DNA of 64,000 bases from Paraflavitalea soli (GTDB taxonomy: Bacteria > Bacteroidota > Bacteroidia > Chitinophagales > Chitinophagaceae): positions 1,368,546 through 1,432,545 of the forward strand of contig NZ_CP032157.1 of the NCBI RefSeq assembly GCF_003555545.1, in the 5' to 3' direction. Position numbers and translations under genes: made by a program. The notes below the pieces were generated by a model. The model did no database searches. It saw nothing but the letters and a program-made list of their open reading frames with translations, and was not told the origin of the DNA. Within the stretch, counting starts at the first letter, position 1; the number at the start of each line of letters is the position of its first letter. This document shows positions 26,615 through 36,012 of this stretch, piece by piece.

Positions 26615-28675
26615 ATGAACAACATGAATCGTAAGCTCAGCATTATAAGTTTCCTGTTATTGGTGGTTTTAATTCCCTTGTGTTCGTTGGCCCAGCCTTT
26701 TGTTCATCCGGGTGTTGACCAGTCGGCGAAGGACCTGGCTTATATGAAAGGGCAGGTATTAAAGGGTGCGCAGCCCTGGAAGGGGGCTTTTGACCGGTTG
26801 AAAGCTGCTACGGATACGGCTTTTACAGCAGTGCCTTTTGCCCATGTGTTGCGGGGGCCATATGGTAAACCTAATATAGGCGGCAATGACCTGTCGAAGA
26901 GTGCTGCCATGGCTTATAACTATGCGATTGTGTGGTATATAACCGGTGATAAAACTTATGCTAATAGGGCTATTGGGATACTGGATGCGTGGACGCCGGT
27001 ATTGTGGCATTTTGATTACAATGATGCTAAATTATTGGCTGCCTGGACAGGCCATGCGTTGTGCAATGCGGCCGAGATATTGCGTTATACGAATGCCGGC
27101 TGGAAACAGGAAAGTGTTGGCCGATTCAAGTCGATGCTCATGGATGTGTATTATCCGCTGCTGCGTTTTTATTATCCGCAGGCGAATGGCAATTGGGATG
27201 GGGCGATCATTCATTCCATTATGGCCATGGGCATTTTCCTGGATAACCGGGCGATGTTTGATAATGCGGTCGATCATTTTCTGCATGCGCCAGTGAATGG
27301 CAGTTTGTTTAAATATATTTATCCCAGTGGTCAGTGCCAGGAGAGCACGCGTGATCAGGGGCATGTGCAACTGGGCCTGGGGGAATTTGCCGGTGCGGCG
27401 CAGATCGCTTTTACGCAGGGAGTTGATCTGTTTTCTATTGGTGGTTACCGGCTGGCGATGGGTTATGAATATACTGCGCGTTTTTTATTGGGGGAGAAGC
27501 CGCACTGTTATGGTGTTATTTCAGAACGGGCCAAAGAATTACGGGATGATTATGAATATGTATACCAGCATCACAAAGCCATAAATATTTCGCTGCCTTA
27601 TACGGAGCGTGCGGCGGACAGCGTGCGTTCCAAAGCTTCCAGAAGTGTATTGACAGCTGTACGGGCGCCCAATGGTGTGACACCCACCAAGGGTAAGACA
27701 CCTATACCTGATAAGACAGGTTATATAGCGGGCGCTACAAAGGCTCCTGTTATTCCTGCTGATGCGGTGCTGGTGGCTCCGGGGCAATCCATTCAGCAGG
27801 CATTGGATGAGGCTGCAGGCAGTGGCCGTTGGGTGGTGGCAAAGGCGGGTATCCATACCTTGCCTGCGACCTTAAAGATACCCAGTGGTGTTGTATTGGC
27901 AGGTGAGGGCATTGCCACGGTGCTTTTCCTGGACCCTGCTTCGGGTGCCCGGGAGACGATGGTAAACGGGAGTGATGACCTGCACGATGTTACTATCCGT
28001 GACCTGGTAATAGAAGGGGCAGCTTCCACTACCGTGCCCAGCGATCCCAATAGCGGGCGTTCTTACCGCGGCGGTTATAATCGCGGTGGTATCCTGTTCA
28101 GGGCGCAGCGGGAGGGGCAAATGAAGCATATCAGGCTGGAAAACCTGACGGTGCGCAATTGTACTTACAATGGGGTATTCATCAACGGGGCCGCAGGTAT
28201 AGACATCATTAGCTGTGATCTGAATGAGAATGGGGTGAGTGTGCCGCCGGGACAAAAGTTATTGCATAACCTGTTGTTGACGCATTGTTCGCAGGTGACT
28301 GTTCAGAATTGCCGTCTGGCTACTTCTCCTCTGGGCGCTGGTGTGGCGCTGGAGGCCTGTGACAGTGCCCTGATCAGTGGCTGTGAGATCGCCCGCAATG
28401 GTTATTATGGGGTGCTGATCACGGAAAGCCGTGGTGTGACGGTGAGCAGTAACCTGGTGGAGGCCAATGACCGCAGTGGGGTGATGGTAGAATTTTTATA
28501 CAAAGGGTCTTCTGCTATTACTATCACGGATAACCGGGTACAGTTCAATGCAGGCTATGGTGTGGAAAGTTATGGCGCCACCAATTGCCTGTCAACTCAA
28601 AACAGGTATAGTCATAACGGCCATGGCAAGGAGCAACAAAAGATCAGTGCAGCTAAAACTATTTTGATGGAGTAG
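26615..28675 (+). CDS. Bimodular lyase: alginate-lyase-type alpha/alpha toroid fused to a right-handed beta-helix
   Basis: The 686-residue protein has a signal peptide (about 1-26). Residues about 30-345 match the alginate lyase (PF05426, PL5/PL38-like) helical toroid: 'AMAYNYAIVWYITGDKTYANRAIGILDAW', 'NGNWDGAIIHSIMAMGIFLDN' and 'CQESTRDQGHVQLGLGEFAGAAQ', which supply the Asn, His and Arg typical of the catalytic groove. Residues about 385-670 form a beta-helix ('IRDLVIEGAAS', 'IRLENLTVRNCTYNGVFINGAAGIDI', 'ITDNRVQFNAGYGVESYGATNC') like polysaccharide lyases or epimerases. No T9SS tail or lipobox is visible, so a periplasmic place is likely. Two lyase-type folds in one chain is unusual. It probably shortens imported uronate chains. 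Confidence 0.85.
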   Translation: MNNMNRKLSIISFLLLVVLIPLCSLAQPFVHPGVDQSAKDLAYMKGQVLKGAQPWKGAFDRLKAATDTAFTAVPFAHVLRGPYGKPNIGGNDLSKSAAMAYNYAIVWYITGDKTYANRAIGILDAWTPVLWHFDYNDAKLLAAWTGHALCNAAEILRYTNAGWKQESVGRFKSMLMDVYYPLLRFYYPQANGNWDGAIIHSIMAMGIFLDNRAMFDNAVDHFLHAPVNGSLFKYIYPSGQCQESTRDQGHVQLGLGEFAGAAQIAFTQGVDLFSIGGYRLAMGYEYTARFLLGEKPHCYGVISERAKELRDDYEYVYQHHKAINISLPYTERAADSVRSKASRSVLTAVRAPNGVTPTKGKTPIPDKTGYIAGATKAPVIPADAVLVAPGQSIQQALDEAAGSGRWVVAKAGIHTLPATLKIPSGVVLAGEGIATVLFLDPASGARETMVNGSDDLHDVTIRDLVIEGAASTTVPSDPNSGRSYRGGYNRGGILFRAQREGQMKHIRLENLTVRNCTYNGVFINGAAGIDIISCDLNENGVSVPPGQKLLHNLLLTHCSQVTVQNCRLATSPLGAGVALEACDSALISGCEIARNGYYGVLITESRGVTVSSNLVEANDRSGVMVEFLYKGSSAITITDNRVQFNAGYGVESYGATNCLSTQNRYSHNGHGKEQQKISAAKTILME

Positions 28676-28771
28676 GGGTAGGATGGGGTGTGGGCGGGAC
28701 TCTATGGCTTAGCCTGTGAAGCTCCCCATTGTAAGCCCAGAGAAGTCCCAGGAGAATACTACTACCATGGC

Positions 28772-28823
28772 CTCTATAAGAGCTCTATAACTGCTCTATA
28801 ACAGCTCTATAAGAGCTCTATAA
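28772..28823. repeat. 11-bp periodic repeat (CTCTATAA x5)
   Basis: CTCTATAA occurs at 28772, 28783, 28794, 28805 and 28816, exactly 11 bases apart, separated by the trinucleotides GAG, CTG, CAG, GAG. It lies 90-140 bases before the next start codon, in phase with the DNA helix. Confidence 0.93.
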
Positions 28824-28914
28824 CTTTTTGAGATATATTGAAAACTTTGTATATTGTAGTACAAGGGGATTTTCTGGCAGTAGTACCTTATTGCTTACTG
28901 TAAACTATTGGCGC

Positions 28915-29610
28915 ATGCCGAAAAAAAGAAAATTCAATTCTACTATCCCTCCCTGTCCTGACCCGGACAAATACGTGCTGGTACGCGGTAAATATCGTTA
29001 TTTCTGGCGAAGAAACAGGGGTACGGTGAAACCTGCGGTACTGAATGAGGTGCTGGCGCGGAGCGCCGCCATTACCGTCCAAACCAATAATGCTGCCAAG
29101 CAAATGATGGCGCTGCTTTCTGTATTCACCCAAAAGATGGACCTTGGTATGACGACCACGCGGGTGGCCGGGGCTTTTAAGAAGGCTTACCTGGAAAGCG
29201 GTAAAATGGATTTCCGCCATATGGATAAGGTCGTCTTTCAGGAAGATTATCCCATTTATAAGCTATTTACGGGGCATATTCACCAGCAGATGGTGCGGGG
29301 GAGTCTGCAACTGAGCGTTGGTGTGGGAAGCCTTAATGTGCACCGGCCAAGTACCAAAGCGGAAAGCTATCAGCTGCATGCCATCCTACTGTCTGGAGAT
29401 CCTTCCAAGGCCCGGGGCATCCGGATAGAGACGGATGAATCAAGGACGTATTCCTATAAAGAACAGGGACAGATCGAATGCAAGCTGTCATTGGTATTGC
29501 CAGCGAAGAACCGCCCCTGGATGGTATTGCTGTATCTTGGTACCAAACTGAATGTACCACTTAATGCCGGTCCCAGGTACCAGGCGATGATGGTGGTGCG
29601 GACGGGGTAA
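28915..29610 (+). CDS. Conserved-looking protein of unknown function (231 aa)
   Basis: I do not recognise the family. The protein has a basic N-terminus ('MPKKRKFNS'), a middle part with helices ('VLARSAAITVQTNNAAKQMMALLSVFTQKM') and a C-terminal beta-rich part ('YQLHAILLSGDPSKARGIRIETDES', 'IECKLSLVLPAKNRPWMVLLYLGTKLNV') that looks like a small beta-sandwich. No signal peptide or membrane span is present. ATG 28915 is the first good start; the in-frame TTG upstream falls within the promoter region. The gene stands alone after the lyase, flanked by the 11-bp repeat before it and a heptad array immediately after its stop. Confidence 0.75.
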   Translation: MPKKRKFNSTIPPCPDPDKYVLVRGKYRYFWRRNRGTVKPAVLNEVLARSAAITVQTNNAAKQMMALLSVFTQKMDLGMTTTRVAGAFKKAYLESGKMDFRHMDKVVFQEDYPIYKLFTGHIHQQMVRGSLQLSVGVGSLNVHRPSTKAESYQLHAILLSGDPSKARGIRIETDESRTYSYKEQGQIECKLSLVLPAKNRPWMVLLYLGTKLNVPLNAGPRYQAMMVVRTG

Positions 29611-29616
29611 GGGGGG

Positions 29617-29665
29617 AGAATACAGAATACAGAATACAGAATGCAGAATGCAGAATGCAGAATAC
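29617..29665. repeat. Heptad tandem repeat (AGAATAC type, 7 units)
   Basis: Seven exact 7-base units (AGAATAC x3, AGAATGC x3, AGAATAC) begin six bases after the stop codon of the unknown gene. The same unit is found after the stops of lacI (48566) and GH88 (50037). Confidence 0.93.
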
Positions 29666-29802
29666 TCCGTGTTTTGTACTCCTTACGCTTATTGGTAGCT
29701 TGCCTCTGTCATACTGGGTTCAAATAGCTCTGGCAAACATACAACATAGGACGTGCCAAATCCAAATGCGACATGGCCGGTTTGGTTAATTTTGTAATTT
29801 TT

Positions 29803-29837
29803 GTAAAAAATCGACGTCATTGTAGTCGATTTTTTAC
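29803..29837. other. Perfect 13-bp inverted repeat (possible bidirectional terminator)
   Basis: GTAAAAAATCGAC (29803-29815) and GTCGATTTTTTAC (29825-29837) with a 9-base loop. The A/T runs at the stem base would allow termination in both directions, although the GC part of the stem is weak. Confidence 0.7.
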
Positions 29838-29873
29838 ATTTTATACAAAATAGACGAAATCGACAATCGGACA

Positions 29874-29906
29874 TTTGGAAACGGGTATCTGAATGTCGTA
29901 CGTTTG
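29874..29906 (+). promoter_or_regulatory. Bacteroidota-type promoter without an obvious gene
   Basis: TTTG at 29874-29877 and TACGTTTG at 29899-29906, separated by 21 bases, fit the TTTG-N19-21-TAnnTTTG consensus. No normal-length gene follows for 1.8 kb; a terminator lies at 30368. Confidence 0.6.
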
Positions 29907-30004
29907 TATGGAACAGTTACCAAAGCAATCGACTATGTGGATGGGGCCCCTAAGCATGGACGATGGAAACTACTAAGTGTTGTGCAACACTTGCGGATGA
30001 AAAG

Positions 30005-30046
30005 CTACGAGCCACGAGCTTCGAGCTACGAGCCTTAAGCTTCGAA
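30005..30046. repeat. Heptad tandem repeat (CTACGAG type, 6 units)
   Basis: Units CTACGAG, CCACGAG, CTTCGAG, CTACGAG, CCTTAAG, CTTCGAA with exact 7-base period. This is a third unit type with the same period. Confidence 0.8.
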
Positions 30047-30173
30047 TCTTTTGAAGGCGCATTCGCTGTTAAGCGATAGCGATTGGCGGTTGACTGATTG
30101 GTTTTTAGCTGTCAACTGAGGGCTATTGCCACTGGTATTGATCCTTTGTTTCCCGGATCTGAATCTATGCTGA

Positions 30174-30335
30174 ATGGCTGCGGAACATTTACGAGAGGAA
30201 GAACGGGACAAAAACAGGGAGGCAGAAGCCAGGATTTGGTTGCTGGTTATAAACGATCATCGCCTGGCCGGAAAGCGGCGGCATCGTTGCGGGCAGTTCT
30301 GTCTGCGCGGCAGCTGCCGGGTATCCGGAGGGTAA
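30174..30335 (+). CDS. Possible small protein (53 aa), low confidence
   Basis: ATG 30174 follows an in-frame stop directly. The predicted peptide has a charged helical start ('AAEHLREEERDKNREAEAR') and a short hydrophobic stretch 'IWLLVIN', then a Cys/Arg-rich end. It ends 33 bases before a strong terminator hairpin and lies downstream of the promoter at 29874, which is the only support for expression. It could equally be a decayed gene fragment. Confidence 0.25.
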   Translation: MAAEHLREEERDKNREAEARIWLLVINDHRLAGKRRHRCGQFCLRGSCRVSGG

Positions 30336-30367
30336 ATAAAAACTGTTTCTCTTATCAGAGATATGAT

Positions 30368-30398
30368 AAAGCCCTGCTCTTTGGAGCGGGGCTTTTTG
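30368..30398 (+). terminator. Strong rho-independent terminator
   Basis: AAAGCCC-T-GCTC pairs with GAGC-G-GGGCTTT (12-bp stem with one wobble, TTTG-type loop) followed by a run of Ts. It must end a transcript from the left; the only candidates are the promoter at 29874 and the small frame at 30174. Confidence 0.85.
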
Positions 30399-30519
30399 TG
30401 TCTGAACTGGGATGGGTGTGATTTATGGGATAGATGGGATGGAATCACGGGCCTGCAGGACTGAATATATTTCGCTGATGGAATCGCTGATTGATGGATT
30501 ATAGGGATTTCGTGGATGA

Positions 30520-30670
30520 CGGTTGGGATTTGTTTGTATTTGTGGCTGTTTGTATCTGTCCTGATTTTTTATTTGCGCCTGTGTTTGTATTTGTGCTTGT
30601 GGTGCGACTGTGCTGTTTTTGTGTATTGGTGTTTGTATTTTGTAATTGTGTTTTCAACTGTGTTTGTGTT
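30520..30670. repeat. T/G-rich low-complexity block (TTTGTATTTGTG-like)
   Basis: Repeated TTTGT, CTGT and GTGTTTGTATT words in a strand-biased T/G composition. Any open frames here give low-complexity Asn/Thr or Val/Cys strings and are not credible proteins. Confidence 0.7.
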
Positions 30671-31506
30671 ATTGAAAGCGGCTGGTACAAGTGAAAAGGC
30701 CCGGAGGCCTTTTCATATGTGACGACGGGAGCGGCCGGCAATGCCTGGGCAGTAGCGGCAACGAGGAGGATGTAACCGGCAAAGGCCCTTTCAAAAGCCG
30801 CGCACTGGGACCTGCGGACAACGAAAATGCGGCACTGCTCAATGCCAACCATACAGGAGATAGTACGTGCAACGAGATAATACTTCATACTAAAAAATTA
30901 AAAATGAAAAATAACAGCAAAAGCTGCGGAGCAGTGCCATGGCGGCATGGGCGCAAGGCCAAATGGAACGCGGAATAAATGCGCGGAATTCATCAGCTGC
31001 CCTACTGGTGACAGCTGGTGCGGTATGTGTCGATGAGGGGGTGTACTAAAGCTTTATGCCGAACCATTTGGCGGCATTGACGCCAAGGGTTTGTGGGCAG
31101 GTGTGGGCTGGCTTGCCGCCATAACTTTGTATAGCGGTTTTTTCTGTTTTTTTAGTATGAGGTATTGTTGCTGCCACCGGAGAGGTGGGTATTGCAGTGA
31201 GGGATTTGGAGGCAGGAAGTGTGCGGAATGGATGAGGGTATGCTTCGGTGACGGCATATGCGGTAGGCGATATGATAATGGTCAAATGATGCCTTATGCG
31301 AATGGAATTATTTTCTGCAATTTAATCCCTTCTCTTTGCCTGAGAATTCAAAACTTCCTAACCTTGTACTGCACCATCCCACAGCATTTTCTGCAATGAT
31401 GAGTCTTTCAATTCCGTAACTAATGATCATGACTGTTGACAAGGCACTATCAAATTATAGCTGCTACGGATAAATTATACACAGAATGGTTAAACGGGGG
31501 TGACAG

Positions 31507-31538
31507 TTTGAAATACAGGATAAAGATCATTAATCTTG
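31507..31538 (+). promoter_or_regulatory. Promoter of the RHS gene
   Basis: TTTG at 31507-31510 and TAATCTTG at 31531-31538 (one mismatch to TAnnTTTG) with a 20-base spacer. The start codon at 31696 leaves a leader of about 150 bases. Confidence 0.65.
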
Positions 31539-31695
31539 TATGGCAGATGGGCCACCGCCCATCACCACACTTCGGTTATTCGTCCTCCGGTTAGTGATCA
31601 AAGAAAAGCACAGGTTTACAACAGTAGTCATTTATTGCAACGGTTACGGCTTTTGCCGGTAGCCTGGGTACTTTCTTTTATTAAACCAACTGCTT

Positions 31696-34600
31696 ATGCG
31701 AGCTTCTCATGCCCTGCTCACCGTAATCATTTTTCTATTGCCTGCCAGCTGGCTTTTTGCCCAGGACCCCACTGTGGTAACGCCACCGGCTTATACAGGG
31801 GTGAGCAACAACAAAGTGATCACCTGGACGGCTATGAAGCCTGATACGAGCGATGCCAATTTCACTTTAAGCAGTCCCCTGCGGCAGGCGCGTATCACCA
31901 TCCAATACTACGACGGGCTGGGCCGGCCGGTGCAAACGGTGCAGAAGCAGGGGTCTTACCCTACAGGCGGCAGTGCTGTGGACCTGGTAAGCCCTGTGGT
32001 CTATGATGAATGGGGACGCATCCAGCGGCAATACCTGCCCTTCGCCGCTAACAGTACGGGCGGCAATACCTCGATCAGCGATGGCGGCTTTAAGACCAAT
32101 CCCTTCCAGCAGCAGAACTCGTTTTACAGCAATCCGGGCAGCCCTGTCTATGGACAGGGAGAAACATTCTATTATGGTAAAACGGAATTTGAAGCTTCTC
32201 CGCTCAACCGTGTGCAGCGCAGCTATGCGCCCGGCAACAGCTGGGTGAATGCAGGCCGGGGCATAGAGCATAAATACTGGGGCAATACAGTTACTGATAG
32301 TGTACGCGTCTGGAAGGTGACGAACAGCGGCAGCATGGGGGTATTTGGCAGCTATAATTGCGACAGCTTGTATAAGCCGGGTGAATTATTTAAAAACGTA
32401 ACCGTCGATGAGAACGGCAAACAGGTGATCGAGTTCATCGACCTGGAAGGAAAGACCGTGCTCAAGAAAGTACAGTTCTCCGCCACTGTCGATACTGGTA
32501 GCGGAAAGGGCCACTATGGCTGGTACTGTACTTATTACGTGTATGATCTCCTGAACCTGCTGCGGGCGGTGATCCAGCCCCGCGGGGTGGAACTGCTGCA
32601 GGCGAATAGCTGGAACATCAACTGGAGCAGTGGGGTGATCCTGGCTGAGCAATGTTTCCGCTATGAGTATGATGGCAAGCGGAGGCCCCTGATTAAAAAG
32701 ATACCCGGCGCTGGCCCTGTATACATGATCCATGATGCGCGCGATAGGCTGGTGCTGCTGCAGGATTCCAATATGCGGGCAGGCAGTCCTGTTAAATGGC
32801 TGTATACCCAGTATGATTCCATCAATCGGCCTATCGCGACCGGCCTTTGGAACAACAACAGCAGTTTGTCTACGCATTACCCGGCAGCCTATCCCAGCAT
32901 CGATTATCCCAACCTGGCCGGGCAGACCTATGAGGAGCTGACCACTACTTACTATGATAATTATAACTGGCTGGGTGGGTACCCTTCGATGAGTACGGGT
33001 CATGATCTGTATCTGGAGCCGGCCAGTAATAGTACCTTCCCCTATCCCCAGGCGGTCACCCAATGCACCTCACTCCAGCTGAAAGGCATGGTGACGGGCA
33101 CCCGGACGAGGATACCGGGTACGGGGACTTTTCTATCCTCTATCAGTTTTTACGATGCTGACAGCCGGCTGATCCAGCACCAGCAGGAGGATATAGGAGG
33201 CTACGAGGTAACTACCATGCAATATATCTGGATAGGTCAACCCTATATCACCGTAACAGAAGTGGTTAAAACGGGTACCGGTGGTCAGAGTACCATCCTG
33301 GTTGCCCGCAACAGTTTTGACAGCCTGGGGCGCATAGTCAAAACTGAAAAGAAGATCAGCAATACGGATGTCAATAGTGCAGCGATGAGCAGCTATAAAA
33401 CGATATCAGAGCTGCAATACGATGCAATCGGGCAACTGGTGAAAAAGAAACTGGGCACCAAACCCGGTGCAGGTACCGAACTAGCAAAGGTCGACTATAC
33501 CTACAATATCCGCGGCTGGCTGACGGCGATCAATAAGAACTACCTTACCAATGCCAACAGTGACCAGTACTTCGGCTTGGAGCTGGGCTATGATAAAAAC
33601 GGGAGCCTGGGTACTTTCACGCCCCAGTACAATGGCAATATCAGCGGGGCTTTGTGGAAAAGTGAAGGGGATCAGCAAAGACGTAAGCAGGATTTTACCT
33701 ATGATGCAGTGAACAGGCTTACTGCAGCCGACTTCAACCAGTACGTGAGCGGCAGCGGCGCCTCGGCGGTATTCAACAAGAGTGCGGGCATGGACTTCAG
33801 TACCACCGGGCTTAGCTATGATGCCAATGGCAATATCCTCACCCAAAAGCAGCGGGGCTGGAAACTCAGCGGCTCTACTACTATCGACAGTCTTGCTTAC
33901 AATTATATTCCCAACAGCAACCGGCTGCTCAATGTAATTGACGGAGTAAATGATGTGAACACCCGGCTGGGGGACTTCCGTACCTCTTCCCTGCACCCCA
34001 ATGCAGGCAGCAAAAATAGTAATACAGTCGACTACAGCTATGACGGCAATGGCAATATGGTCAAAGACCTCAATAAGGACATCGTAACTTTTGCAGGCGG
34101 CAATGGAGTGGACTACAATTATCTGAACCTACCGGCGAAGGTGACGCTGAAAAAGGATGGCAGCAATAATAAGGGCTATGTGGAATATGTATATGACGCC
34201 GGTGGCAGGAAACTGAAAAAAACGGTGTATGAACCGGGGGTGGATACGATAGTAACGCTCTACCTGGGCGGGGCGGTATACCAGAACGATACCTTGCAGT
34301 TCTTCGCCCATGAGGAGGGGCGTATCCGTTTTGCAGGGGTGGATAGCGGGGTGTGTACGCCGCAGCCCAAACGACTCTTGTTTGATTACTCGCTCAAAGA
34401 TCACCTGGGCAGTGTACGTGCGGTGCTCACCGAACATAAGGAAAACATTTGCTACCCGACTGCCTCGGTGGAAGATGCGCGGTACCAGAAAGAAGACGAC
34501 TATTACAATATCGTTGACGCCCGGCGCATCACCAAGGCTACTACGGCGGCTACGCAGGCCAGTTTTGAAAACAAATTGTACCGGGTGCATGGCGGGCTGA

Positions 34601-36012
34601 CGAATGAGAAAACAGGCCTTGGAGTTGTGCTGAAGGTGATGGCGGGTGACCAGGTGAAGATCGCGGCAGAATCCTTCTACACCCTGCCCGGAGGCGGTGC
34701 GGGCAGTCCGCTTACACTGGCGGTGACAGAATTGCTAACTGCCTTTACAGGCAGTAGCACAGTAATAGCGGGTAAAGGGGTGCTGACACCGGCACAGGTG
34801 AGCGGGATTGGAAACAACAATACGGATCTGGCAAACTTTATCAGTAATAATAACCCTGGGGCAAGTAATGCCCGGGCCTTTGTTAATTATATACTCTTTG
34901 ATGAGCAATTGAAGTACATTAGCGGCGGTGCGGACCCGGTACTGGCGGGCGGGGGATATAAGCTGCACAATACGTATATCAACAATCCTGTTACGGTCGT
35001 TAAGTCAGGCTATATGTACGTTTATGTGAGCAACGAGAGTAACCTGCCTGTTTATTTTGACAACCTGGTCCTGACCCACACCCCCGGACCGATACTGGAA
35101 GAAACACACTATTATCCTTTTGGATTGGTGATGCAAGGCATTAGCAGCAAGGCCCTTACGACGCCACTTAGAAACAGGTTTAAGTTTAATGGTAAGGAAG
35201 AGCAGGGCCGAGAGTTCTCCGACGGCCGTGGGTTGGAGTGGATTGATTATATCGGCCGGATGTATGATCAGCAGATTGGAAGATGGCATGTACAAGATCG
35301 TTTGTCAGAAAAGTACACAACATTGAGTTCCTATTGCTATGTGGCTAACAATCCTATTTTAAATATTGATGTAAATGGAGATTCGATCATTGTGACGAGT
35401 GATCTAAAAAATGAACCAGTAGTTTGGGGCGCATTAAATACAATGAATCGAACAAGTCTAGGTAGGCAAGAGTATAATAATTATGCAGGCAGTGAAACAC
35501 ATGATGTTTATATAGGGAAAGGGAGTAGACCCGGTTCTGCAGGGTATACGCTTACTGGACTTAGGGAAAACAGGATAGTGACAGATGATAATACCTTGGA
35601 TTTTGGTTCAAATAACATAAATAAGCCAGGGGTTAGTAAATTTCAGGGAAAAGATGTAAGCAAATCTGAAGGTCGTGAAATCAGTATTTTAGGGGTTAAT
35701 GGACAGAGCTTGAATCAATTGGATAAATATGATCTTGCCTTTGTATTTTTTCATGAAATGAATGCTCATATATCCAATTCTAGTGGTGATGAGGAAAAAG
35801 AACATAATCGATTTGGAAATTCCTCAGTCACACCAGGATTGCCATTAAAGAATAATGGTGTCCTAAATGTAAAATTTCAATCAACTGCATGGAGCTATAT
35901 GAAAGACTTATTAGAACTTAAGGTTAAGGACGGAAATGCAACAAAAGAGAATATTCGCGATTTAGCATTAATGAAAAAAATGGAAGAAGATGCTCGAAAA
36001 AATTCTAAGTAA
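31696..36012 (+). CDS. RHS repeat protein (DUF6443 class) with toxin-like C-terminal tip
   Basis: The 1438-residue protein has a signal peptide (1-22) and a DUF6443-type N-terminal region ('ARITIQYYDGLGRPVQTVQKQGS'). RHS/YD repeats follow ('YSYDGNGNMVKD', 'YDANGNILTQK', 'DHLGSVRAVL'), then the Bacteroidota core 'ETHYYPFGLVMQGISSKAL', 'FKFNGKEEQ' (about residue 1161) and 'GRWHVQDRLSEKY..LSSYCYVANNP'. The RHS barrel of such proteins encloses a C-terminal toxin. After about residue 1230 the sequence turns AT-rich and unrelated to the shell; it carries 'FFHEMNAHI' (His1353, Glu1354, His1358) and 'EHNRFGN', suggesting a metal-dependent peptidase-like tip. The next gene overlaps its end by 23 bases and is the candidate immunity gene. 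Confidence 0.92.
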   Translation: MRASHALLTVIIFLLPASWLFAQDPTVVTPPAYTGVSNNKVITWTAMKPDTSDANFTLSSPLRQARITIQYYDGLGRPVQTVQKQGSYPTGGSAVDLVSPVVYDEWGRIQRQYLPFAANSTGGNTSISDGGFKTNPFQQQNSFYSNPGSPVYGQGETFYYGKTEFEASPLNRVQRSYAPGNSWVNAGRGIEHKYWGNTVTDSVRVWKVTNSGSMGVFGSYNCDSLYKPGELFKNVTVDENGKQVIEFIDLEGKTVLKKVQFSATVDTGSGKGHYGWYCTYYVYDLLNLLRAVIQPRGVELLQANSWNINWSSGVILAEQCFRYEYDGKRRPLIKKIPGAGPVYMIHDARDRLVLLQDSNMRAGSPVKWLYTQYDSINRPIATGLWNNNSSLSTHYPAAYPSIDYPNLAGQTYEELTTTYYDNYNWLGGYPSMSTGHDLYLEPASNSTFPYPQAVTQCTSLQLKGMVTGTRTRIPGTGTFLSSISFYDADSRLIQHQQEDIGGYEVTTMQYIWIGQPYITVTEVVKTGTGGQSTILVARNSFDSLGRIVKTEKKISNTDVNSAAMSSYKTISELQYDAIGQLVKKKLGTKPGAGTELAKVDYTYNIRGWLTAINKNYLTNANSDQYFGLELGYDKNGSLGTFTPQYNGNISGALWKSEGDQQRRKQDFTYDAVNRLTAADFNQYVSGSGASAVFNKSAGMDFSTTGLSYDANGNILTQKQRGWKLSGSTTIDSLAYNYIPNSNRLLNVIDGVNDVNTRLGDFRTSSLHPNAGSKNSNTVDYSYDGNGNMVKDLNKDIVTFAGGNGVDYNYLNLPAKVTLKKDGSNNKGYVEYVYDAGGRKLKKTVYEPGVDTIVTLYLGGAVYQNDTLQFFAHEEGRIRFAGVDSGVCTPQPKRLLFDYSLKDHLGSVRAVLTEHKENICYPTASVEDARYQKEDDYYNIVDARRITKATTAATQASFENKLYRVHGGLTNEKTGLGVVLKVMAGDQVKIAAESFYTLPGGGAGSPLTLAVTELLTAFTGSSTVIAGKGVLTPAQVSGIGNNNTDLANFISNNNPGASNARAFVNYILFDEQLKYISGGADPVLAGGGYKLHNTYINNPVTVVKSGYMYVYVSNESNLPVYFDNLVLTHTPGPILEETHYYPFGLVMQGISSKALTTPLRNRFKFNGKEEQGREFSDGRGLEWIDYIGRMYDQQIGRWHVQDRLSEKYTTLSSYCYVANNPILNIDVNGDSIIVTSDLKNEPVVWGALNTMNRTSLGRQEYNNYAGSETHDVYIGKGSRPGSAGYTLTGLRENRIVTDDNTLDFGSNNINKPGVSKFQGKDVSKSEGREISILGVNGQSLNQLDKYDLAFVFFHEMNAHISNSSGDEEKEHNRFGNSSVTPGLPLKNNGVLNVKFQSTAWSYMKDLLELKVKDGNATKENIRDLALMKKMEEDARKNSK

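Larger units (their letters stand above)
29611..31695. other. Repeat-rich, nearly gene-free region of about 2 kb
   Basis: No coding frame of normal length is convincing here. The region holds heptad arrays, a 13-bp inverted repeat, a good promoter, a good terminator, a T/G-rich low-complexity block at about 30520-30670 and the promoter of the RHS gene. From 30700 to 31500 nothing else is recognised. It separates the utilisation locus from the RHS/defence block and may be decayed sequence. Confidence 0.6.

Noticed and set aside
28772-28823. Could be a CRISPR array
   Set aside because: Repeats are 8 bases and spacers 3 bases, far below CRISPR sizes, and no cas gene is present.
29689-29874. 61-residue minus-strand frame
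   Set aside because: It runs through the 13-bp inverted repeat and has no family, promoter or protein-like composition.
30499-30888. 129-residue minus-strand frame
   Set aside because: Half of it is a low-complexity Asn/Thr/Gln string from the T/G-rich repeat; no start signal or family.
31046-31285. Minus-strand frame ending 'LGVNAAKWFGIKL', resembling an amidohydrolase C-terminus
   Set aside because: Only about 13 residues look alike and nothing upstream fits the family; may be chance or a very decayed fragment.
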